NCBI RefSeq assembly: GCF_030816155.1
Contig: NZ_JAUSXR010000001.1
Location: 310,001 to 374,000 of the forward strand
Origin: Arthrobacter woluwensis
GTDB lineage: Bacteria > Actinomycetota > Actinomycetes > Actinomycetales > Micrococcaceae
DNA length: 64,000 nt
Reading direction: 5' to 3'
The position numbers and the translations under genes are program-made. The first letter of the stretch is position 1. Every line of letters starts with the position of its first letter. The notes under the pieces are model-generated. The model was not told where the DNA came from. It was given only the letters and a program-made list of their open reading frames with translations, and did not search any database. This document shows, in pieces, positions 51,330-59,340 of the stretch.

Positions 51330-51390
51330 CGCGAACCGCCAGTAGGTGCCCGTACGGCCCACGGATACGGGCACCTACTGGCGGTTCGCG
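51330..51390. repeat. Long perfect palindrome C in the tadA-upp divergent region
   Basis: Arms 51330-51354 and 51366-51390 are perfect 25-bp complements (CGCGAACCGCCAGTAGGTGC core) with an 11-base loop. It lies between two divergent genes. Its arm resembles that of palindrome D. Confidence 0.88.
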
Positions 51391-51439
51391 GGGGAAAAGT
51401 GGCGCGCTCCGCGAGGGACGGCAAGCGGCCGGCGTCCTG

Positions 51440-51445
51440 TAAATT
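51440..51445 (+). promoter_or_regulatory. Putative leaderless -10 hexamer for upp
   Basis: TAAATT, preceded by TG, ends 6 bases before ATG 51452, with no ribosome site. Confidence 0.5.
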
Positions 51446-51451
51446 TGACCC

Positions 51452-52099
51452 ATGCGCACCATCGTTGTGGACCACCCGCTCGTCGCCCATAAGCTCACCG
51501 TGCTGCGGGACAAGACGACGCCTTCGCCCGTCTTCCGTCAGCTGACCGAAGAGCTCGTCACCCTTCTCGCCTACGAGGCCACTCGCGAGGTGCGTACCCA
51601 GCCCGTCACCATCGAGACCCCGGTGGCCACCACGATCGGCACGGCTTTCACCAAGCCGACGCCCCTCGTGGTCCCGATCCTCCGCGCCGGTCTCGGCATG
51701 CTCGAGGGCATGACCAAGCTGGTCCCCACGGCCGAGGTCGGCTTCCTGGGCATGGCCCGTGACGAGCACACCCTGGACATCATCACCTACGCCGAGCGCC
51801 TTCCGGAGGACCTCACGGGCCGCCAGGTCTTCGTGTTGGACCCCATGCTCGCCACCGGTGGCACGCTGCGCGAGGCCATCAAGTTCCTCTTCCGCCGCGG
51901 TGCCGACGAGGTCACCTGCATCTGCCTGCTGGCCGCGCCGGAGGGTCTGGCGAAGCTCGAGGAGGAGCTCTCCGACGCGAACGTCACCGTGGTCCTCGCC
52001 TCGATCGACGAGCGCCTCGATGAGAAGGCCTACATCGTCCCCGGCCTCGGCGACGCCGGCGACCGCCTCTACGGCGTCGCGAGCGTCCTGGAGGCCTGA
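51452..52099 (+). CDS. upp: Uracil phosphoribosyltransferase
   Basis: 215 aa; salvages uracil to UMP with PRPP. It has the type I PRTase fold with ILRAGLGM, the PRPP loop [12 protein letters not shown], and the C-terminal uracil-binding hood [15 protein letters not shown]. Length and motifs are standard. Leaderless transcript likely; divergent from tadA. Confidence 0.97.
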   Translation: MRTIVVDHPLVAHKLTVLRDKTTPSPVFRQLTEELVTLLAYEATREVRTQPVTIETPVATTIGTAFTKPTPLVVPILRAGLGMLEGMTKLVPTAEVGFLGMARDEHTLDIITYAERLPEDLTGRQVFVLDPMLATGGTLREAIKFLFRRGADEVTCICLLAAPEGLAKLEEELSDANVTVVLASIDERLDEKAYIVPGLGDAGDRLYGVASVLEA

Positions 52100-52121
52100 G
52101 CCTCTTCCGCCGTCGCCCGCT

Positions 52122-52182
52122 CGCGAGAAGCCAGTTGGGCACCATGTTCACGCCGAACACTGTGCCCAGCTGGCTTCTCGCG
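52122..52182. repeat. Long palindrome D between upp and the sensor kinase gene
   Basis: Arms 52122-52142 and 52162-52182 pair at 20 of 21 positions (CGCGAGAAGCCAGTTGGGCAC) with an inner TGTTC / GAACA stem. It lies between convergent genes and abuts the kinase stop codon region. Related to palindrome C (CGCGA...GCCAGT.GG core). Confidence 0.85.
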
Positions 52183-53728
52183 TCAGGCCGGGCGCAGCTC
52201 TACGGAGAACACGGTCCGGCCCGGCCGGGACTCCAGCGTCACGATGCCGCCGTGCGCCTGGACGATCGCCTGCACGATCGAGAGGCCCAGCCCGGACGAG
52301 CCGCCCGTCCGTGCCTTGTCCGCCTGGGTGAAGCGGGAGAACACCTCGGGCTGCAGCTCCTCGGGGATGCCGGGGCCGTCGTCGGTCACGGTGAGCGTCG
52401 GCCTGCCGTCGGCCGAGAGCGCGACGCCGACCTCCACCTTGGTGCCTTCCGGCGTGTGCTTCTGGGCATTGGTCAGCAGATTCACCAGAACCTGCCGCAG
52501 CCGTGCCGGATCGGCCCAGGCGTCCACGGTTCCCGCGGGGACCGCCAGCCGCCAGTCGTGCCCGGAGTCCTGGGCGCGTTTCTCCATGACCTCCTCGACC
52601 GCGAGCTGCACGAGGTCCACCGGGCGGCCCTGGATCGCCTGGCCCTCGTCCAGCCGGGCGAGCGTCAGCAGGTCCTCCACGAGCGCGTTCATCCGGACGG
52701 ACTGGCTCTGCACCCGGGACAGTGACTCCTTGCCCTGATCGCTGAGGGACTCGGTCAGACCGAGCATCTCGCTGTAGCCGCGGATGGCCGTCAGCGGAGT
52801 GCGGAGTTCGTGGGAGGCGTCCGCCACGAACTGCCGGGCCTTCATCTCGGAGGCGTGCCGCACGGCCAGGGCGCCGGAGACGTTGTCGAGCATCCGGTTG
52901 AACGCATGCCCCACACTGCCCACCTCGGTGTCGGGGTCCGTGGCGCTCTCCGGGACGCGCACGCCCAGGGCGACCTCGCCGACGTCGAGCCGTGACTCCG
53001 CCACCTGCCCGGCCACCTCGCTGAGCTGAGCCAGCGGGCGCAGCGTCCGGCGGATGAGCCACGTGCCCACGACGGCGCAGATCACCAGGGCGCCCGCCGA
53101 CACCAGGAGGGTGGTCAGGACGAGCGCGCCGAGGGCGTCGTTCTTGCCGGCCAGAGGGAGTCCGGTGACCACCACGGTGCCGCTGGGGGTGGTGGACGCC
53201 AGCATCCGGTACTCGCCGACGCTGAGCCGGTTGGTGACGGGGACGGCGCCCGGCCGGTAGGCCTCCGGGGTGGCGGAGAACACCGCGATCTTGCGGAAGT
53301 CGCTCGTGGGCAGCGGGGCGAACTGCCCGTCGTCGCGCAGGATCACCGCGGCGCCCTGCGCGCCATCGCTCGTGGACACGGCCGTGATCGTGCCGAGGGC
53401 CTGACCGCGGAACTCGGGGGACCCGCCGGGCCCGACCGGCCCGCCCAGGGTCGCCGCCGCACGGTGGTTCGCCAGCCGCAGCTGCGAGTCGACGTCGTTT
53501 GGTCAGGACCCGGTCCATGGTCGCGTAGACCACGGAGCCGAGCACCGCGGCGATGACGGTCAGCAGCGCCATGGTGACGAGCACCAGCTTGGTCCGCAGC
53601 GGCCACGACTTCAGGCGCCGCCAGCGAGGACCGGTGCCGGAGTGCGTGCCGGAGTGCGGAGCGGACGGCGGGCCGGGCGGCGGTGGCGGCGGGGGAGCGG
53701 CGCCCTCAGGCGCGGGGTGAGCGGTCAT
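52183..53728 (-). pseudogene. Sensor histidine kinase (TrcS/PhoR-like), frameshifted
   Basis: An OmpR-partner sensor kinase: N-terminal Pro-rich cytosol segment, membrane helix (TKLVLVTMALLTVIAAVLGSV), extracytoplasmic domain, second helix (LVLTTLLVSAGALVICAVVG), HAMP, His box (DASHELRTPLTAIRGYSEM), N box (NLLTNAQKHTP), G1 (DDGPGIPEE) and G2 (GSSGLGLSIV). The first about 78 residues are in another frame: one extra A in the AAA run (plus-strand TTT at about 53498-53500) changes MDRVLTN-DVDSQLRLANH to an incorrect frame. Removing it restores about 514 aa. GTG/ATG start at 53728 overlaps the regulator stop by 4 bp. Confidence 0.85.
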
Positions 53729-54465
53729 TCCGCACCCGGCCGGATGACGTAGCCCACGCCCCGGACGGTGTGGATCATGGCGGGACGCCCCACATCGATC
53801 TTCTTGCGCAGGTAGGAGATGTAGAGCTCCACGATGTTCGCCTGACCGCCGAAGTCGTAATGCCACACGTGGTCCAGGATCTGATTCTTGCTCAGCACGC
53901 GGCGCGGGTTCTCCATGAGGTACTGCAGGAGGTCGAACTGGGTGGCGGTCAGCTGGATCTCCTCGCCGCCACGACGGACCTCACGCGAGTCGATGTTGAG
54001 CACCAGATCGCCCACCACCAGTTCCGATGCGTCCTTGGCCGTGGCCCCGGAACGCTGTACCAGGCGGTGCAGGCGGAGCGTCAGCTCCTCGAGGCTGAAG
54101 GGTTTGGAGACGTAGTCGTCGCCGCCTGCTGCCAGCCCTTCCACCCGGTTCTCCACGCTGTCCTTGGCGGTCAGGAAGAGCGCCGGGACTTCGGGCATGA
54201 AGGTGCGGATCTTCTGCAGGGCTTCGACGCCGTCGAACACCGGCACCATGATGTCCAGGACCAGCACGTCCGGCTGGAACTCGCGGGCCACCCGCACCGC
54301 GGACGGGCCGTCCTCCGCGTACTGGACCTCCCAGCCGCTCAGCTTGAGTCCCATGGCGACCAGCTCGCGGAGCATCGGCTCGTCGTCCAGGACCAGGGCG
54401 CGGATCGGGGAGCCGTCCGGGCGGGTCAGACGTGGCAGGGACTGGAGTGAGGGTGGCAGCGACAT
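53725..54465 (-). CDS. OmpR-family response regulator
   Basis: 246 aa. Receiver domain with phospho-acceptor Asp71 (VLVLDIMVPVFDG), acidic pair DDE at 27-29, Thr99 and Lys121 (VSKPF). The C-terminal winged helix has LTATQFDLLQYLMENPRRVLSKNQIL and YISYLRKKID. Resembles TrcR-type regulators. Cognate partner is the kinase whose start overlaps its stop (ATGA). The start codon is unusual in that GGAGGT directly abuts the ATG. Confidence 0.94.
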   Translation of the reverse strand: MSLPPSLQSLPRLTRPDGSPIRALVLDDEPMLRELVAMGLKLSGWEVQYAEDGPSAVRVAREFQPDVLVLDIMVPVFDGVEALQKIRTFMPEVPALFLTAKDSVENRVEGLAAGGDDYVSKPFSLEELTLRLHRLVQRSGATAKDASELVVGDLVLNIDSREVRRGGEEIQLTATQFDLLQYLMENPRRVLSKNQILDHVWHYDFGGQANIVELYISYLRKKIDVGRPAMIHTVRGVGYVIRPGAE

Positions 54466-54698
54466 ACCTCCACTCTGGACCCTCGCCTTCGCTTCTGCCT
54501 AGGCGTTCGCTGTGTGCTCGCTGTGAGCGCACGACGGCGCGTGGCCGGGTAGGGGCGGAAATTGTTCAGGATCGCGTCATCTCCGGCGGGTACCCTGCTT
54601 AGGAACGGTGTCGGGGAGAGAACCTACGTGGTCCTCGATGGCCGTGTTCCCATCGGAACCGGCTCCCGCAGGACCGAGAACGAGGCGAGGCGTCCACG

Positions 54699-55079
54699 AT
54701 GAGTGCATCCGCAAGGGGGCGAGCGGGCGATCCGCGCCCGCGGCATACGGCGGCGGCATCCTGGCTGCGGCTGCTCCCGCTGCTGGGCGGCGTCGTCGTC
54801 CTGTCGCTGTGGGCTGCTGACGTCCTTCCGGTGCTGCCCGCCGTCATCGCCCTCTGCGTGCTCGCACTGGGCCAGCTGGCCGGTGCGATGGCCCGCGCTC
54901 GCCGCGACATGGACCGCAGGGTCCAGGACATCGTCGACGCCCGGGAGGCCGGCCTGCCGGCAGCGGTCCCGTCGGAGCCGAGTGCTCCGGGCGGGCAGCC
55001 GGGCACGTCAGGAAGCGTCGATCTCGACCCGGCGCAGGCTGACCCGTCCGGCAAGGAACTCCAGCGATTCGGTGAATGA
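54699..55079 (+). CDS. Small membrane protein, function unknown
   Basis: 126 aa with two close membrane segments (about 23-42 and 44-64), a helical basic stretch (MARARRDMDRRVQDIVDAREAG) and a Pro/Ser/Gly tail. ATG 54699 has only a weak GAGGCGAGG site. Its last 24 codons overlap the 3' end of the NTF2-like gene on the other strand, so one of the two C-termini may be wrongly called. No family recognised. Confidence 0.5.
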   Translation: MSASARGRAGDPRPRHTAAASWLRLLPLLGGVVVLSLWAADVLPVLPAVIALCVLALGQLAGAMARARRDMDRRVQDIVDAREAGLPAAVPSEPSAPGGQPGTSGSVDLDPAQADPSGKELQRFGE

Positions 55080-55382
55080 GGTGCCCGCCTCGTCGCGGTA
55101 GTCGATCACGAGCATGTTCTCCGCGGTGATCAGACCTTTGAGGTGGACCGCCTCGGCGAGGTCCCACCGAAAATCGGGATCGGCCAGCGCTGTGAGGAGT
55201 TCAGCCACGCCTCTCAGTGGTTCCGAGAACTCTTCCGAGGCGCGATGGAATTCGATGTTTTCATGAACGAGAGTGGAAATGGTTTCAGCATCCAGGGCCC
55301 GCCAGGCATAAATCCAGCGGGTCGAGAAACCCAGCAGGGAAAGGTTACGCCAGCACTGCTGTGGACCAGTCACGTCGGACAT
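55008..55382 (-). CDS. NTF2/SnoaL-like protein
   Basis: 124 aa with the cone-fold pattern of SnoaL-like NTF2 proteins: WIYAWRALDAETISTLVHENIEFH, PLRGVAELLTALADP, then strands with ITAENMLVIDYRDEAGTSFTESLEF. These bind or transform small hydrophobic molecules, or act in stress-linked sigma systems. It is 94 bp downstream of the second sigma/zinc-finger gene on the same strand, which hints at a functional connection (inference). ATG 55382. Confidence 0.75.
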   Translation of the reverse strand: MSDVTGPQQCWRNLSLLGFSTRWIYAWRALDAETISTLVHENIEFHRASEEFSEPLRGVAELLTALADPDFRWDLAEAVHLKGLITAENMLVIDYRDEAGTSFTESLEFLAGRVSLRRVEIDAS

Positions 55383-55405
55383 TCAGGTGCTTCCTTGGCG
55401 TGAAT

Positions 55406-55428
55406 ATGCCCCTAAAAACGGGCATTTT
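55406..55428 (+). terminator. Short hairpin with T-run
   Basis: ATGCCC (55406-55411) and GGGCAT (55420-55425) with an A-rich loop followed by TTT. It lies between the sigma gene and the NTF2-like gene; weak evidence. Confidence 0.3.
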
Positions 55429-55476
55429 GCGGGATACCAATTGATTGTATCGCACGGCGGAGATATATGACCCGGA

Positions 55477-56427
55477 CTATGGATTGCCCGCTGCGGAATG
55501 ACTGATCACGGAGGCATTGATCCGGTGGAGAAGCCCGGTGGGATCGAGGCCGTGATTGGCGGTTTGAGACGCCACGATCAGGGTCGCCGAAGTCCAGACC
55601 ATCAGGTGCGTCATGTAGTCCTTCCAGGGCCATCCCGGGGGCCGGTTCGCATCCTGAACACGGAAGACGCCGCTGTCGAGGAGTTCCGTGATGGCCTTGC
55701 GGCACGTCGTGCACGTCTCGAGGTGCCGGTGGAACCAGGTTTTCCTGCGAGCGGTCAGAGTGCCGCTGAGATATGACGGAACATATTCGATAGTGAACTG
55801 GCAGTCTTCGGATTCGCGCTTTCCCAGAAGTTCCCTGAGATATGCGACGCGAAGCGCTCTTTTGGCCCGGCGATGCAGCACGACGGCGGCATTAGGTGAC
55901 AAGTCGAGGGCGGGTGCGACATCCTTGGGCTGCATATCCTCGATATCGAGATACCAGATGATCATGCGCCATCGCTCGGGAAGCGACTCAAAAGCGCGGC
56001 GGGCGGAGTCATTCTCAAAAGCGGCGATGACCCGATCGGTGACTTCAGGCGAATCCCCGACCGAATCCAGGTCCTCTGAAGGGACTTCGCGGCGTTTACG
56101 GCGGGAATTCCTCCACACGGTCCGTGAAACACTCGAGAGGAGGTAGGGGAGGAACACGCCCTGCGGTCCGCGGCCGGATTTGATGGCCGCGAGCACGGCG
56201 GCGAACGTGTCGTTCACGGCGTCTTCCGCGGCCCCGTGGTCCTGGGTCAGGCCGTAGGCGATCCGGTACGCGGAGGCGCGGTGCTTGGCGAAAAGGGTCC
56301 CGAAGGCGGCCATGTCTCCGGAACGGGTCAGCGCGAGCAGCTCGACGTCACTGTGCTTAGGCAACAAGATCCCGATCACTCGGATGGTGCGGGATGCCCT
56401 GAGTGGAATGTCCGCTCGACGCGCCAT
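55477..56427 (-). CDS. ECF-type sigma factor with C-terminal zinc-finger domain, second copy
   Basis: 316 aa. Sigma region 2 (about 27-105), region 4 (about 148-200, LPERWRMIIWYLDIEDM), Cys at 209, zinc-finger HLETCTTC (235-242), then about 70 residues with one weakly hydrophobic segment (YMTHLMVWTSATLIVASQTA). The sigma part is clearly homologous to the long fusion at 3276-4901 (same LPERW-x-IWYLD motif and zinc finger) but the glycine-rich and Pro/Thr tail is absent. Start ATG 56427 lacks a ribosome site; GTG 56379 is an alternative. Confidence 0.82.
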   Translation of the reverse strand: MARRADIPLRASRTIRVIGILLPKHSDVELLALTRSGDMAAFGTLFAKHRASAYRIAYGLTQDHGAAEDAVNDTFAAVLAAIKSGRGPQGVFLPYLLSSVSRTVWRNSRRKRREVPSEDLDSVGDSPEVTDRVIAAFENDSARRAFESLPERWRMIIWYLDIEDMQPKDVAPALDLSPNAAVVLHRRAKRALRVAYLRELLGKRESEDCQFTIEYVPSYLSGTLTARRKTWFHRHLETCTTCRKAITELLDSGVFRVQDANRPPGWPWKDYMTHLMVWTSATLIVASQTANHGLDPTGLLHRINASVISHSAAGNP

Positions 56428-56946
56428 GGGCCGATGGCCGTGCGCTGCTGCCCGGAAGGCTCACCGGATAGCGGTCCTTCCGGCCGGATGCCAAGGCGCG
56501 CCTCCCTCGGCTGAAATTCAGCTCTTTCATTTCCACCCCTAGATGATGCCCGCGGTGAAACATTCATATCCTGTTGCGCAACTCGATGAGGACGCGGAGA
56601 GAGGGCGCAACTTCGGACGAAGGAAGATGCGCACAGTCTCAAGCGGCTGACCTTGAGGGAGCGCGAGCTGGTCCGTCAGGTGGAACCCGGGTTCCTGGAC
56701 CGCGATGTGAAAAAACATGATGTCTCACCGTTGGCGATGTGCAGTGCAACGAGGAGTAGAGGCACGCCCCCATGCCACTGTCCTCGGGCGGGAATCGACG
56801 TCGAACTGGGCGACGCACGAGTCCCACTTGAACAGAGTTAGACGCCTGGCCGCCGCCTGTGACGCGACAAAGTCAAAGAATTGAGGAAAGTCCGTCTCCT
56901 GCGGAGGCGATCAACGGCGCCTCGTCAGAGAAGTGCCGGATGTGGC
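56428..56946. other. Non-coding stretch between sigma gene and transglycosylase gene
   Basis: Holds no convincing gene. A 59-codon minus-strand frame (56539-56718) has a weak ribosome site and no match I recognise. The segment 56560-56760 is lower in GC and probably includes the sigma gene promoter. Confidence 0.35.
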
Positions 56947-57774
56947 TCAGTACCAGTTGTTGGCGTAGTGGAAGCCGAGGGCGCCGCAGGGGGAACCATA
57001 GCGCTCGGAGACGTACTTCAGACCCCAGGTGATCTGGGTCTTGTAGTTGGTCTGCCAATCGTCGGCCACCGAGGCCATCTTGGTGCCCGGCAGCGCCTGG
57101 ACGATTCCATAGGCGCCCGAGTCCGCGTTCTGAGCGGTGGTCTTCCAGCCGGATTCGCGAGTCCACAGCGTCACGAGGCACGGCATCTCGCCCGCGCCCC
57201 AGCCGTACTTGCCGAGCTGGCTCGCGGCGAAGGCCTGTGCTCCTGCAGGGTCGTCCACCGTCTTGGGCGGCGCGGCCTCTTCTTTCAGGGCGTCCACGGC
57301 CTGTTTCAGTGCGGAGGCCTGATTAGCGGCCTCCCGTGCGGACTTACTGGCTTCCGCGCCGGCCGAAACGCTTTCGGACGAGAGCGTGGCCAGGACGGAG
57401 AAGTCGAACTTCTGGCCGACGTTGTTTACCTTGCGGAATTGGGGTGCGCTGAGCTTGACCTCGGGCGCCGACTGCACGGTGGGCGCGGCCGGCCGGGTGT
57501 CCTGAGCGGCCATCGACGCCTGCGTGGCGAGGCCGCCCGCCAGCGCGAGCGTCAGGACGGAGCCGACGACGGCGGCCCGGGCCCCGCGGGTGCGCGGAAG
57601 GATGCTGGGAAGCTGGCTGAGGACGGATTGCTTCTGGCGTCCACTGGAAGCAGCGGTGGCCGCTGTGCGGACTCCCGCCGCGTGGTCCTCGCTGCGGGTG
57701 CTCCTGGTGGCGCGTACAGCGCGGGACCCTGCCACGGCTCGGCCGTCGGTGGTCCGCGGTCGGTTCGCGGTCAT
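56947..57774 (-). CDS. Secreted transglycosylase-like protein (lytic transglycosylase fold)
   Basis: 275 aa. A long basic N-terminus precedes a membrane/signal segment (about 66-86), a variable region with a short coiled coil (SKSAREAANQASALKQAVDAL), and a C-terminal domain with TLWTRESGW, NADSGAYGIVQALPGTKM and LKYVSERYGSPCGALGFHYANNWY. This is the goose-lysozyme/SLT-like domain of actinobacterial secreted transglycosylases, with Glu207 as the probable catalytic acid. Two cysteines (PCLVT, PCGAL) probably pair. Acts on peptidoglycan. ATG 57774 has AAGGG upstream. Confidence 0.85.
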   Translation of the reverse strand: MTANRPRTTDGRAVAGSRAVRATRSTRSEDHAAGVRTAATAASSGRQKQSVLSQLPSILPRTRGARAAVVGSVLTLALAGGLATQASMAAQDTRPAAPTVQSAPEVKLSAPQFRKVNNVGQKFDFSVLATLSSESVSAGAEASKSAREAANQASALKQAVDALKEEAAPPKTVDDPAGAQAFAASQLGKYGWGAGEMPCLVTLWTRESGWKTTAQNADSGAYGIVQALPGTKMASVADDWQTNYKTQITWGLKYVSERYGSPCGALGFHYANNWY

Positions 57775-57899
57775 GCTCAACCCTTCATGCTTCTGGAAGG
57801 GGCGGGTCCGTGGACTCCGGACGCAGACACCCAGGTGGTGCTCTGCTCTTCCGGTGGACGCTCTGCCCCACGACCAGTCTAGGTGGCGGACGCGCTCAT

Positions 57900-57915
57900 G
57901 TCACATTTAGGTAAC
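57900..57915 (-). promoter_or_regulatory. MtrA-like box (GTTAC-N6-GTGAC)
   Basis: On the minus strand GTTAC-CTAAAT-GTGAC, matching the direct-repeat pattern reported for MtrA, which controls cell-wall hydrolases in actinobacteria. It is 126 bp upstream of the transglycosylase start. The assignment is inferred from motif alone. Confidence 0.45.
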
Positions 57916-58176
57916 GACGGCTCGTGACCCTCGCGCCCGCCGATCGGGCCCGTCCGACGCCGAAGCGTCCACGATGCGGTCAAGTGGATCTGGCATGAGT
58001 TTCAGTTCACAGTTGAACTTTTGGACGGCAAGGCCTACTTCGAGTGAAGAAAATTCGTCGATGTGCGTCTTATCTGACCGTGAAAGGGTTGATTCGCATC
58101 TCAGAACCCCTCTGTTCAGAATGGTGAGATCGGTCACAATGGACACTTTTGTCTCACGATGTGGACGGCCGTGAGC

Positions 58177-58204
58177 TTTGTTACTTGCAAGTTGGGTTTG
58201 TTAC
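58177..58204 (+). promoter_or_regulatory. Direct repeat TTTGTTAC spaced 20 bp
   Basis: TTTGTTAC at 58177-58184 and 58197-58204, start to start exactly 20 bp, or two helical turns, so two regulator molecules would sit on the same face. Lies 237 bp upstream of the orphan winged-helix gene. Confidence 0.45.
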
Positions 58205-58440
58205 GTTGCACACTCGGAGATGTGAATACCAACTCAACAGCATCTGCAGCCGCAGCGACCCTCTCCAGCGCACCCGCTGGCCTGATGGTTGGCTGTTGTC
58301 GAATGTGCGCCTGACCTCCACCCCTCAGCTCAGGCAACCGTCCTCACCCCGCCCAATGAAGGGCACTTTCCTGATTCATTGCGGGGACTCAACATTCGAG
58401 CCGCGATGACGGCAAATTCACTCTCAGAGGTTTGAACAAC

Positions 58441-59340
58441 ATGTCAGTTGCATCCGGATACGTCCACATCTCCCTGCGGAACGCCAACAAGGCTCCTGCC
58501 GTCCGCCCCGAATTCGCCAACCGCCCTGCTGCCGCCCCGCAGCAGTACCCGGCGGGCTACAACGGCCAGTTCGCAGCCCCCGCCCCTGCTCAGCAGCCCG
58601 GTTACCCCCAGCAGGGTTACGGTCAGCTCCGCGCAGTGCCGCAGCCGGGCACGCCCGCTGCTGAAGGCCACCCCGTGACCGCGCCGACCCAGGTGATCGC
58701 CCGCGGCGCCAACGGAGCTCCGGCCCGTGCCGCCGCTGGCACGCCCACGGTCGCCCGTGGGTTCGTCCTCTACGTGGGTATCGATGAGGAGACGGCCGCC
58801 GCCTCCGGACAGTCGATCGCCAAGCTCGCCCAGGAGATCCGCGCCTACGCCCAGTCGCTCGTCCAGGGCGCCGAGAGCTACGCCGCCGTCGCCGTCGCGC
58901 CGGCCAGCGCGCCCGGCTCCGCCCTCGACGTCGTGCGCAGCACCTTCGGTGATCCCACGGTCGCCAACCGGCAGCGCGTCGAGGCGCCCCGACCGGCCGC
59001 CGTGCCGGACCAGCGCCCCAGCGGTGTCCTCATCGACCTGGCCCGCCGCGAAGTTCACCTGGACGGCGACACCCTGAACCTCACGTTCAAGGAGTTCGAA
59101 CTCCTGAACTACCTGGTGGAGAACGGCACCCGCACCGTGGACCGCGAGGAACTCCTGGAGAACCTGTGGCGCAACGCCGAAGAGGTTCCCAACGAGCGCA
59201 CCATCGACGTGCACATCCGCCGTCTCCGCTCCAAGCTCGGCCGCCTGGCCAACACGGTCCGCACGGTCCGCGGGCAGGGCTACCGCTTCTACGAGCACCC
59301 CGAGGTGGTCGTCTGGGCCGCGCCGGAGTACTCCATCTGA
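58441..59340 (+). CDS. Orphan winged-helix regulator (OmpR-type DNA-binding domain, no receiver)
   Basis: 299 aa. The C-terminal 100 residues form an OmpR/PhoB winged helix (TFKEFELLNYLVENGTRTV, RTIDVHIRRLRSKLG, VRGQGYRFYEHPEV). The N-terminal 200 contain a Pro/Gln/Ala/Tyr-rich low-complexity part and a small alpha/beta domain (GFVLYVGIDEETAAASGQSIA) but no receiver, so it is not a standard response regulator. No sensor kinase is adjacent. ATG 58441 follows AGAGG. It may be controlled by the direct repeats in its long upstream region. Role unknown. Confidence 0.85.
   Translation: MSVASGYVHISLRNANKAPAVRPEFANRPAAAPQQYPAGYNGQFAAPAPAQQPGYPQQGYGQLRAVPQPGTPAAEGHPVTAPTQVIARGANGAPARAAAGTPTVARGFVLYVGIDEETAAASGQSIAKLAQEIRAYAQSLVQGAESYAAVAVAPASAPGSALDVVRSTFGDPTVANRQRVEAPRPAAVPDQRPSGVLIDLARREVHLDGDTLNLTFKEFELLNYLVENGTRTVDREELLENLWRNAEEVPNERTIDVHIRRLRSKLGRLANTVRTVRGQGYRFYEHPEVVVWAAPEYSI

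Larger units (their letters stand above)
57775..58440. other. Long regulatory intergenic region between divergent genes
   Basis: About 660 bp, probably the 5' regions of the transglycosylase gene (minus) and the orphan winged-helix gene (plus). On the minus-strand leader GC-rich segments (57797-57866) can pair into a long stem. GTnAC-type motifs are present at 57900-57915 and 58177-58204. I could not recognise a c-di-AMP riboswitch. Confidence 0.45.

Noticed and set aside
56539..56718. 59-codon minus-strand frame upstream of the second sigma gene
   Set aside because: Weak ribosome site, mixed codon bias and no recognised family; kept only as a possibility.
57775..57930. c-di-AMP (ydaO-type) riboswitch upstream of the transglycosylase gene
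   Set aside because: I looked for the conserved motifs expected before rpf-like genes and did not find them; the leader is structured but not recognisable. An Rfam covariance search would decide.
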